Assembly (NCBI GenBank): GCA_023511795.1
Contig: JAIMAU010000001.1
Location: forward strand, 264,384-328,383
Source of the DNA: Armatimonadota bacterium
GTDB lineage: Bacteria; Armatimonadota; UBA5829; DTJY01
Reading direction: 5' to 3'
DNA length: 64,000 nt
The notes under the pieces: generated by a model
Database searches by the model: none
What the model saw: only the letters and a program-made list of their open reading frames with translations
Told to the model about the DNA's origin: nothing
Position numbers and translations under genes: made by a program
Shown: positions 57,340-64,000 of the stretch, one piece after another
Position numbering within the stretch: position 1 is the first letter of the stretch
How the letters are laid out: each line of letters opens with the position of its first letter

Positions 57340-58935
57340 ATGGCGCTAGGAAAAATTGGGAAATATGAAAAGCTCGATGTGCTTGGCCATGGAGTTTCGG
57401 GCATTGTATATCTTGCATGGGATACCCTCCTTGGCAAACATGTTGCTTTAAAGGAGATAAGTCTCCAGGCTGCAGATGAGGCACGGTTTATTGAGGAGGC
57501 GCGCGTGCTCGACCGCTTGCGCCATCCTAATATAGTGCAGGTGAACAGTGTTGACAAGATAAACGGGCACTTCGTAATTGACATGGAGTACGTGAAAGGA
57601 ACAAACCTTCACGAGTACATGCGCCGTCGGGGAAAACTTTCGCCCAAAGAGGCATTGAGCATCGCCATTGAAGTATGCGATGCGCTTGATTTTGCCCATA
57701 AGAATCATATTGTCCACCGTGACGTTAAGCCGGCTAACATTCTGCTTTCTGAGAATGGAAAAGCGAAAATAGTGGATTTTGGCCTCGCGGAGATTTTGGG
57801 AAGCGGTTCTTATGCAGGTGGTGCAGGAACCTACGCATATATGGCGCCAGAGGACTTCGAGGAAAAAGAGCATTCGGACCATCGGTCAGATATTTGGTCG
57901 GTCGGCGTTGCTCTCTACGAAATGCTTACTGGACAGCGCCCTTTCCAAGCAGCAAAGCCCAAGGACCCATTCTCGTGGAAGCGAGCGGTCGAGGAAGACA
58001 CGCCAATTCCAATTACCGAACTCGAACCATCTTTACCGGGTGGTTTGGAGCAGGTTATCTGCAAAGCACTGGCGAAGGATAAATATGACCGCTACCAGAG
58101 TGCAGCTGAGTTACGGGATGACTTAAAGTTTATCCTAGGGCGCATTGATAAGTCGGTTCCGCAAGCAGACTCTAAACATTTCGAGAATCTGCCTGCGTCA
58201 AATAAAGAAGAGTTCAAGAATCCAGAAATTGAACTCTCGCTGGACGAATTGAACTTTGGCAAAGTTCGCCAGGGGGAAACAAAGAGCCTGAAGCTCCGAG
58301 TTCGCGCACCGGGGCGAGGAAAAACAAAAGGGAGAGTTGCTTCTCAGCCGGGATGGCTAAGTGTCAGCCCACGGGTTTTCAACAGCCGCAAGCAGAGTCT
58401 GTTTCTGGTTGCTGAAGGGGGAAATGTTTGGCGGCCTGGCATTTATGAGGACCATCTAACATTGGAAATAGATGGCCAAGCGATTACTATTCCGGCGGTT
58501 GTGGAAATTCTGCCGGCGAGAAGGCAGTTTGAAGAAGTATTTTGGTGGTATGTACCGCTTCTTGTCATGTGCATGCTTCCACTTTTGCCTGCAGTGATGG
58601 GAAAGGGCGGAGTAATTGGGGTAGGATTAATTATAGCAGGCCTTCTTGCCGCCATGCTCTTTATCATTAGCATGGCTGCTGATTTGGGAATTCTCGAGAG
58701 GTTTGTTCCTGGAGTAATTGCTGGCGTTGGCTTAGGCGCTATCATTGGCATAGTGAAGTCTTTTGCGGAAGGTAATTCGGCGCTTGGAGCTGGCCAGATT
58801 ATAATCACATTGGCAATTGGTACGGTGTTGTGCTTGCTAATCGTAGCGCAATTACTAACAGCATCGCGCTGGCGGCTGTGGGCGATTGCACTACTCTTTA
58901 TTTCGCTTGCATCTTTTGCGATACTATTAAGGTAA
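57340..58935 (+). CDS. Ser/Thr protein kinase (PknB-like) with Ig-like and multi-TM C-terminal parts
   Basis: A 531-aa Hanks-type kinase. Motifs: GHGVSG (16-21, glycine loop), catalytic Lys38, Glu52, HRDVKPAN with Asp128, DFG 146-148 and APE 169-171, ending near 268. Residues about 290-385 form an Ig-like beta domain (LSLDELNFGKVRQGETKSLK), of the kind called DUF11/ASPM-like. Residues 395-531 contain about five helices (PLLVMCMLPLLPAVMGKGGV onward). PASTA repeats, usual in PknB, are absent. The kinase would therefore be membrane-anchored with its Ig domain on the cytoplasmic side. It forms a cluster with FHA, PP2C and HEAT genes. Confidence 0.9.
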   Translation: MALGKIGKYEKLDVLGHGVSGIVYLAWDTLLGKHVALKEISLQAADEARFIEEARVLDRLRHPNIVQVNSVDKINGHFVIDMEYVKGTNLHEYMRRRGKLSPKEALSIAIEVCDALDFAHKNHIVHRDVKPANILLSENGKAKIVDFGLAEILGSGSYAGGAGTYAYMAPEDFEEKEHSDHRSDIWSVGVALYEMLTGQRPFQAAKPKDPFSWKRAVEEDTPIPITELEPSLPGGLEQVICKALAKDKYDRYQSAAELRDDLKFILGRIDKSVPQADSKHFENLPASNKEEFKNPEIELSLDELNFGKVRQGETKSLKLRVRAPGRGKTKGRVASQPGWLSVSPRVFNSRKQSLFLVAEGGNVWRPGIYEDHLTLEIDGQAITIPAVVEILPARRQFEEVFWWYVPLLVMCMLPLLPAVMGKGGVIGVGLIIAGLLAAMLFIISMAADLGILERFVPGVIAGVGLGAIIGIVKSFAEGNSALGAGQIIITLAIGTVLCLLIVAQLLTASRWRLWAIALLFISLASFAILLR

Positions 58936-58994
58936 GCAAAAGAAAAATGAATAAAGAATGATTTCCCAAGTTGGATTAGTTAGGAGTGGATAAG

Positions 58995-60425
58995 TTGAAT
59001 AAGAAAAAACTATTCTGGAGAATTTTGATTGTCGGAGTAATTCTTTATGGTATTACCAAAGGTATTACAAATCACGTGGAGATGAGTAGATTGGCTCACG
59101 ACCTTCGCTATGGCACTCAACAACAAAAGGTTGCCGCCGCTAGGGAGCTCATGGAGCGTGATCGATTATTTGATACAATGCAAGAAATGACGCGGCTTGA
59201 GCGCATAAACATCATACGCACGGTTATCCGACGCATGCCTGGGCCAATGACGGTAAAGCAGTGCTTGGTTCTCCTCAAAGACCCAAGGGTTACAGTTCGC
59301 AACAGAGTTGCAGCAGCACTTGTCGTACTAGGCAGGGACCATATAGATTTGCTTGTGCCCGCGTTAAAAGATTCCGACGAAAACGTGCGCAAGGGTGTTT
59401 CAAATGCACTTGTTGCAATTGGGCCACCAGCAATCTCCAAGGTTAAGGAAGCTGTGCGAGCTCCTGAAACAAGGGTAGCGGCAAGCGATGTATTAATTCG
59501 GATTGGCGAGCCGAGTGTTCCGGCGTTCGTTGAGCTGCTCAGAGATAAAGACCAGGATGTGCGAATGACCGCGGCTGTATGTCTTGGTAAGATAGGCAGC
59601 ATGAAGGCAACGCCTGCTCTAATTAAAAGCACCCGTGACATTGCAGCCGTGCGCCGGGTGGCAATCAGTTCTTTGTGCACGATATGCGACCCAAGAGCGA
59701 CAGACATATTTATAGAGGTTCTTGGCAATCCCAACGACGATGGTGAAGTGCGCGCACGTGCTGCCAGGTCGCTAAGCGTCGTTGGCGGGGAAAAAGCAGT
59801 TAAAGCTTTGGTTGCGGCATTAACAGATTTTGACTTGAAAGTTAGGACTTCGGTTATCTCCAGCTTGCAGAGAGTTGGAGCGCCGGCGGTAGGACCAGTA
59901 GTTGCTGCCATGTCAGGCCCGCGAGACTTGAGAAGAGCAGCAGCGGCCGTGCTCGAGAAGATTGATTCGCCCGAAGCTGCAAAGGTTTTGCTAGTACTTG
60001 CTAGCGATCCTGACCCAGTAATACGCCTATCAGCTGCTAAGGGACTTGGTGAGCAGACTGCAACTCTTGAGCTTGAACCGCTTGTAAAATTACTGGGAGA
60101 TCCAGACGGAAGAGTAGCAGAGGCAGCAGTTGATTCTCTTGCTTATATAGGTGACAAAGCTGTTCCCAAGCTGGTTTCAGTGCTCAGTTCAAATGCTAGC
60201 GATGTGGTCAAGTACCGCGCATGTCGCGCATTGGCAGTGATTGGCGCAAATGCAACTCCTGCGTTGCTTAAGGTGCTTGCTTCGGGAGGTGCTTCATCAA
60301 AATGGGCGGCTTATGCGCTGGGACTTATTGGAGACTACCGAGCAAAACCAAGCTTGGAAAAAATGGCAAAGACAGCGGCCCCCGACCTGCGCTGGACCAT
60401 CGAACGTGCCCTCCAGCGTCTATAA
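58995..60425 (+). CDS. Membrane-anchored HEAT-repeat protein
   Basis: A 476-aa protein with one N-terminal helix (KKLFWRILIVGVILYGITKG) and then about 11 PBS-lyase-type HEAT repeats of 30-32 residues with the pattern DPDPxVRxxAAxALGxIG (for example LLKDPRVTVRNRVAAALVVLG, LLGDPDGRVAEAAVDSLAYIG). They form a protein-binding solenoid. TTG 58995 follows AGGAG with 8 nt; the GTG at 58986 is too close to that site. It lies 59 nt after the kinase gene, so it is likely the last member of the signalling operon and may be a substrate scaffold (inference). Confidence 0.87.
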   Translation: MNKKKLFWRILIVGVILYGITKGITNHVEMSRLAHDLRYGTQQQKVAAARELMERDRLFDTMQEMTRLERINIIRTVIRRMPGPMTVKQCLVLLKDPRVTVRNRVAAALVVLGRDHIDLLVPALKDSDENVRKGVSNALVAIGPPAISKVKEAVRAPETRVAASDVLIRIGEPSVPAFVELLRDKDQDVRMTAAVCLGKIGSMKATPALIKSTRDIAAVRRVAISSLCTICDPRATDIFIEVLGNPNDDGEVRARAARSLSVVGGEKAVKALVAALTDFDLKVRTSVISSLQRVGAPAVGPVVAAMSGPRDLRRAAAAVLEKIDSPEAAKVLLVLASDPDPVIRLSAAKGLGEQTATLELEPLVKLLGDPDGRVAEAAVDSLAYIGDKAVPKLVSVLSSNASDVVKYRACRALAVIGANATPALLKVLASGGASSKWAAYALGLIGDYRAKPSLEKMAKTAAPDLRWTIERALQRL

Positions 60426-60428
60426 AGG

Positions 60429-60659
60429 TTATTCCTTTTTCTCTCCATGGTTGAGCAGTTCGCCGTTGTCCTGGGCTGTAGCTGCGGCTTCTATGTTCTC
60501 AGCCGTTACTTGCTCAAGAAGCTCTTTCCTGTAAATTGAAACGTTCTTGGGTGCTGTGATCCCCAAGCGAACTTGCTCGCCACGGATCTCTACCACAGTG
60601 ATCTCTATGTCACCGGCGATGACGATTCGCTGGCCAACTTTTCTGGCCAAGACTAACAT
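60429..60659 (-). CDS. csrA: Carbon storage regulator CsrA
   Basis: A 76-aa RNA-binding dimer of the usual family, slightly longer at the C terminus than E. coli CsrA (61 aa). MLVLARKVGQRIVI is the first strand pair with RNA-contacting Leu4 and Arg6, and RLGITAPKNVSIYRKE contains the second RNA-contacting Arg. It blocks GGA-containing ribosome sites. ATG 60659 follows AGGAGAGGT, itself a GGA-rich site, so autoregulation is possible. An upstream in-frame start exists but overlaps the ribosome site. It is convergent with the HEAT gene, 3 bp apart. No flagellar gene is nearby. Confidence 0.93.
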   Translation of the reverse strand: MLVLARKVGQRIVIAGDIEITVVEIRGEQVRLGITAPKNVSIYRKELLEQVTAENIEAAATAQDNGELLNHGEKKE

Positions 60660-60789
60660 TTGGCTACCTCTCCTGAGGCGGCTCAAGCGCCTCGAGGTAA
60701 TGGCATGTGCTTTACCCCTGACAGTTTGGGTTATGCAAAATACCAGCCAGCCTAGTAAAATTGCCAGGTTTATTCACTAGCAATTGGTA

Positions 60790-60797
60790 TTATCGGC
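60790..60797 (-). promoter_or_regulatory. Sigma28-like -10 box upstream of csrA
   Basis: On the minus strand GCCGATAA, the exact FliA (sigma28) -10 consensus, lies 131 bp upstream of csrA. The matching -35 (TAAAGTTT) is weak (TGTGTTTT at 11 nt spacing), so this is only a candidate. Confidence 0.3.
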
Positions 60798-60880
60798 TAA
60801 TCTCACATAAAACACAAGTTTTGTTTCAAACATTTACTGTTTATGCTCTATCTTTTTCAACTTTTTAGCGTTGTGTCAAA

Positions 60881-60909
60881 TTGACATGCTGGGCTCTGGA
60901 TGTTATACT
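60881..60909 (+). promoter_or_regulatory. Sigma70-type promoter of accB
   Basis: TTGACA (60881-60886), 17-nt spacer, TATACT (60904-60909). The leader is about 80 nt. Confidence 0.82.
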
Positions 60910-60997
60910 TAGCCATCACATCAGTGAAAATTAGAATATCAAAGCGCAAGCATACAAAGTAGCAAGAACGAATGCTTGGTAAAAGGACTGCCTGCCC

Positions 60998-61486
60998 ATG
61001 AGCTCAAATATTGATTACGAAAAGCTGGAAAGATTGGTTTCATTAGTGGAAGAAAACAACCTTACAGAGTTGACGATTGAAGAAGAAGGCTTTAGCGTCA
61101 CAATCAAGGCCAAGGAAGACCACGCCGTTACTTTAATGCCTAGTATTGATCTTACAACTGTTGCCGAATTACCTAAGGAGGAGGGTCCAGCTGAGGTCGA
61201 AAGTATTTCTCTAGAAGAGGCTGTTTCTGAGGAACACCTATACCAACTGAGATCTCCTATGATTGGTGTGTTCTATCGCTGTCCTTCTCCCGATTCTCCA
61301 CCCTATGTAGAAATTGGCGACATCGTTGAGCCAGGGCAGACAGTAGGATTAATCGAAGCCATGAAGGTGTTTAGCGAGATACCAACTGAGCAAGGTGGCA
61401 AGGTAGTCGCGATTTTTGTTGAGAACGCCAAGCTTGTCCAGCAAGGTGATATTCTGATGACGATAGATACCTCATTAACTGAGTGA
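60998..61486 (+). CDS. accB: Biotin carboxyl carrier protein of acetyl-CoA carboxylase
   Basis: A 162-aa protein with a helical N terminus (YEKLERLVSLVEENNLTELT) and an acidic linker. The C-terminal biotinyl domain is RSPMIGVFYRCPSPDSPPYVEIGD through the biotinyl Lys123 in EAMKVFSEI. A Val replaces the more common Met or Leu after Lys. It carries CO2 between biotin carboxylase and carboxyltransferase. accC is not adjacent, which is unusual; the next gene is homoserine dehydrogenase after 95 nt. It has its own promoter at 60881. Confidence 0.95.
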   Translation: MSSNIDYEKLERLVSLVEENNLTELTIEEEGFSVTIKAKEDHAVTLMPSIDLTTVAELPKEEGPAEVESISLEEAVSEEHLYQLRSPMIGVFYRCPSPDSPPYVEIGDIVEPGQTVGLIEAMKVFSEIPTEQGGKVVAIFVENAKLVQQGDILMTIDTSLTE

Positions 61487-61581
61487 GGGCATATACAATT
61501 TGGTAGGAAACATGGTACCGTCGGTACTTTTCACTCCTTACCCCCAATTATGGGCATTTTGATAATGTTTGGGAGGAAAGG

Positions 61582-62868
61582 TTGAAGCCTCTAATTAAGG
61601 TCGGACTTATTGGATTCGGGACAGTCGGTACGGGGACAGCCAAACTTCTACTAGAGAATGCAGAAGAAATTTGTCGCAAAGTTGGTTCGAAAATCGAACT
61701 TTCCGTAATCTGCGATCTTGATATTTCCACACCACGAGCTGTCAAAGTTGACCCCAGCTTACTCACTACCAATGTCTCCAAAGTTATCGATGACCCGGAG
61801 GTAGATATCGTCGTAGAATTGATTGGAGGCGTAAAGCCAGCTGGCGATTTTATTCATCGTGCTCTCAAGAACGGCAAGCACGTTGTTACTGCGAACAAAG
61901 AACTAATCGCAAAGGAAGGGCGGACACTTCTTGCTGAAGCTCAAGATAGCGGTCTTGATCTTTACTTCGAAGGTAGTGTCGGTGGAGGCATTCCAATCAT
62001 TAGCCCTCTACGCGTGTGCCTGGCCGCAAACCAAATCACCGAGGTTATGGGAATTGTCAACGGTACAACTAACTATATTCTCACCAAGATGGATAATGAA
62101 GGCAAAGATTTTGCCGAAGCACTTGCAGAGGCGCAAAAGGCAGGTTATGCTGAGTCGGACCCAACCAATGACATTGAAGGTTATGATGCGCAGTACAAAA
62201 TCGCCATTCTGGCATCGCTTGCATTCGGTTCGGTAGTTGATGTTCGCCAAATATACACCGAAGGGATAACCAAGGTGGCGCAGCGCGATATAGAATACGC
62301 AAGGGAGCTGGGCTATGTAATCAAACTGTTGGCGATAGCGCGTGCAAATTGCCAAAGCATCCAGGCTAGAGTGCATCCAACATTGATATCCGCAAAGCAT
62401 CCGCTTGCTTCGGTGAGCGATGTGTACAATGCAATCTATGTCCGCGGTGACTTCGTCCAGGATGTGATGTTCTATGGCCGTGGTGCTGGCTCGTTGCCAA
62501 CAGCAAGCGCTGTTGTTGGCGACATAATGGAAATTGCGCGTAACATCAATGCAGGTTCAAATGCCCGCCTGCCTTTTCCGTTCCAAGACGAAAGGCCGGT
62601 TCAAGGGATAGAAGCAATCCAAGCGCGTTACTATGTCAGGATGCTAGTTGCTGATCGTCCGGGCGTGCTAGCTGCGTTGGCAAAGGTCTTTGGCGATAAT
62701 CAGGTGAGCATTGCATCTGTTGTACAGAAGGATTCACAGGGTGACAAAGCAGAGATTGTTCTAATAACACACGTAGTTGCCGAGCGCAACTTCCGCAAGG
62801 CAATGGAAGAGATGGGCAGACTCCAGGAAGTGTCGGAAATTTGCAATTGGATTAGGGTGGAGGAATAA
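61582..62868 (+). CDS. hom: Homoserine dehydrogenase
   Basis: A 428-aa enzyme reducing aspartate semialdehyde to homoserine. NAD(P) loop GLIGFGTVGTGTAKLL, then VTANKELIAKEG, GSVGGGIPIISPLR and NGTTNYILTKM, and the catalytic Lys/Asp region DPTNDIEGYDAQYKIAIL, all follow the family order. The last 85 residues are an ACT domain (YYVRMLVADRPGVLAALAKV) for feedback inhibition by threonine. TTG start behind GGGAGG. Threonine synthase begins 2 nt after its stop. Confidence 0.95.
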   Translation: MKPLIKVGLIGFGTVGTGTAKLLLENAEEICRKVGSKIELSVICDLDISTPRAVKVDPSLLTTNVSKVIDDPEVDIVVELIGGVKPAGDFIHRALKNGKHVVTANKELIAKEGRTLLAEAQDSGLDLYFEGSVGGGIPIISPLRVCLAANQITEVMGIVNGTTNYILTKMDNEGKDFAEALAEAQKAGYAESDPTNDIEGYDAQYKIAILASLAFGSVVDVRQIYTEGITKVAQRDIEYARELGYVIKLLAIARANCQSIQARVHPTLISAKHPLASVSDVYNAIYVRGDFVQDVMFYGRGAGSLPTASAVVGDIMEIARNINAGSNARLPFPFQDERPVQGIEAIQARYYVRMLVADRPGVLAALAKVFGDNQVSIASVVQKDSQGDKAEIVLITHVVAERNFRKAMEEMGRLQEVSEICNWIRVEE

Positions 62869-62870
62869 AC

Positions 62871-63953
62871 ATGGTTCTTGACCAACAAACGGATATTTTT
62901 CGAAGAGTCGGCGTCATTGAGAGATATCGGCATTACTTGCCCGTAACCGAAAAGACCCCCATTATCACGCTCCTGGAGGGAAGCACACCTTTAATTCGAG
63001 CGGAAAATTTGGCTCGTAAAATTGCGCCAAACCTCAAGATATACCTGAAATATGAAGGACTGAATCCGACTGGCTCGTTCAAAGACCGCGGGATGACAAT
63101 GGCCATCTCTAAAGCCGTCGAACAGGGAGCTAGGGCGGTTATGTGCGCATCAACTGGCAATACCTCGGCATCCGCCGCAGCTTATTGTGCACGAGCAGGA
63201 ATTGATTGCATTGTACTGATTCCCGAGGGAAATATCGCACTAGGGAAACTTTCACAGGCGATGATTCATGGGGCAAAGGTTTTACAAATCAAAGGGAACT
63301 TTGATGATGCCCTAAATTTAGTAAAGGAAATCACTTCTAATTACCCGATAACTCTTGTGAACTCGATTAACCCTTATAGAATTGAAGGACAGAAGACAGG
63401 CGCATTTGAGATATGCGATGTTCTAGGTGGACCACCGGATTATCATGCAATTCCAGTAGGCAATGCGGGCAACATCACTGCATACTGGAAAGGTTATAAG
63501 GAGTATCTAGAACATGGGAAGATTGACCGACTGCCCAAAATGATTGGTTTTCAGGCGGTGGGTGCGGCACCAATTGTTCTCGGGCATCCCGTCGAAAAGC
63601 CAGAGACAATTGCAACTGCCATTCGTATTGGCAATCCAGCAAGTTGGAAGCAAGCAGTTGCAGCGCGCGACGAATCTGGCGGCTTAATTGATATAGTCAC
63701 CGATGACGAGATTTTGGAAGCATACAAAATGCTTGCTAATCTTGAGGGAATTTTCTGCGAACCTGCGTCGGCTGCTTCTGTTGCAGGCGTTTACAAACTA
63801 TCTAGACAGGGCTACTTTACTGAACCAGCGACCGTCGTTTGTGTTCTTACAGGCCATGGGCTGAAAGATCCTGACCGTGCCATTAAGGTTGCTACGACTC
63901 CCATAATCATTGAACCCAATCTTAAAGCGATTTTAAAGGCAATTGGATACTAA
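62871..63953 (+). CDS. thrC: Threonine synthase
   Basis: A 360-aa PLP enzyme converting O-phosphohomoserine to threonine, class I-type. The Schiff-base Lys71 is in GLNPTGSFKDRGM, with ASTGNTSASAAAYCARAG, PVGNAGNITAYW (PLP phosphate site) and EPASAASVAGVYK following in family order. The start ATG is 2 nt after the hom stop behind GTGGAGGAAT, so the genes are coupled. No homoserine kinase (thrB) is seen before the window edge; a GGAGGA site at the window end suggests another gene follows, possibly thrB. Confidence 0.95.
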   Translation: MVLDQQTDIFRRVGVIERYRHYLPVTEKTPIITLLEGSTPLIRAENLARKIAPNLKIYLKYEGLNPTGSFKDRGMTMAISKAVEQGARAVMCASTGNTSASAAAYCARAGIDCIVLIPEGNIALGKLSQAMIHGAKVLQIKGNFDDALNLVKEITSNYPITLVNSINPYRIEGQKTGAFEICDVLGGPPDYHAIPVGNAGNITAYWKGYKEYLEHGKIDRLPKMIGFQAVGAAPIVLGHPVEKPETIATAIRIGNPASWKQAVAARDESGGLIDIVTDDEILEAYKMLANLEGIFCEPASAASVAGVYKLSRQGYFTEPATVVCVLTGHGLKDPDRAIKVATTPIIIEPNLKAILKAIGY

Positions 63954-64000
63954 TTTGCTTGATTTTCTACTTTATTAAATAAAAAATATTATTTGGAGGA
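63954..64000. other. Start of next intergenic region
   Basis: AT-rich 47 bp ending in GGAGGA at the window border. It probably is the ribosome site of the next gene in the hom-thrC operon. Confidence 0.4.

Noticed and set aside
60546-60780. Plus-strand ORF opposite csrA
   Set aside because: Antisense of a well-conserved csrA gene; not coding.
1-64000. CRISPR arrays, tRNA, rRNA, transposons or prophage
   Set aside because: No regularly spaced repeats, no tRNA-like TTCGA arms in gaps, and no transposase or integrase motif was seen.

Overview
The window looks like chromosomal DNA from a free-living, diderm, mid-GC bacterium, most plausibly a member of the Armatimonadota. This is inference from gene content, not a search result. 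Outer-membrane signs are a TonB-dependent receptor with a terminal Phe and a small barrel-like protein also ending in Phe. Lineage hints are DUF6785-, DUF2961-, GHL10- and YCF48-type proteins, an FhaA-like (DUF3662 plus FHA) kinase cluster, several Tat-exported enzymes, and the rpmE-DUF1385-prfA-prmC-tsaC block. Genes often start with TTG or GTG behind GGAGG-type ribosome sites, and more than ten good TTGACA/TATAAT promoters can be read directly. I found no rRNA, tRNA, CRISPR array, transposase or phage gene.

Layout. 0-5 kb: end of an RmlD-like gene, MalK/UgpC ATPase, thioredoxin, a lipoprotein, and cysteine desulfurase divergent from a D-cysteine desulfhydrase-like enzyme. 5-16 kb: NIF3-like protein, YCF48 repeat protein, Gfo/Idh/MocA oxidoreductase, PcrA helicase, an orphan 76-aa gene behind a cyclic-di-GMP-I riboswitch, and a secreted GHL10-like protein. 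16-27 kb: barrel protein, GNAT, gamma-glutamyltransferase, a frameshifted MFS/spermidine-synthase-like gene, TonB receptor, second Gfo/Idh/MocA protein, and an RsbW-like kinase convergent with a PAS-PAS-GAF-SpoIIE phosphatase. 27-31 kb: a fused NapH/NapG-like polyferredoxin with an internal twin-arginine motif plus two Tat-type DUF362 proteins. 31-36 kb: ndk, a NiCo riboswitch controlling a CDF metal exporter, an unexplained structured RNA candidate, SIMPL and STAS proteins, a coiled-coil protein and a nucleoside-hydrolase-like protein. 36-42 kb: ROK and PfkB sugar kinases, a secreted protein with an internal duplication, a VIT1-like transporter and threonine aldolase.

42-46 kb is a translation operon (L31, DUF1385, RF1, its methyltransferase PrmC, TsaC) with a promoter and an attenuator-like hairpin in the leader. 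46-54 kb: a DUF6785 membrane protein behind a coupled leader ORF, a cold-shock protein, an inositol-monophosphatase-like enzyme overlapping a secreted protein, DUF2961 and a Tat aldo/keto reductase. 54.7-60.4 kb is a Ser/Thr phospho-signalling block: FHA adaptor, a previously unlisted 37-aa membrane ORF, PP2C phosphatase with an outer beta-propeller-like part, a multi-TM kinase with an Ig-like domain, and a membrane-anchored HEAT protein. It ends against convergent csrA. 61-64 kb: accB, homoserine dehydrogenase and threonine synthase.

The most distinctive items are the c-di-GMP riboswitch in front of an orphan small gene, the NiCo riboswitch with its overlapping terminator, the ~120-nt hairpin RNA at 32.94 kb, the hidden 37-aa ORF, and the internal-Tat polyferredoxin with its DUF362 partners.
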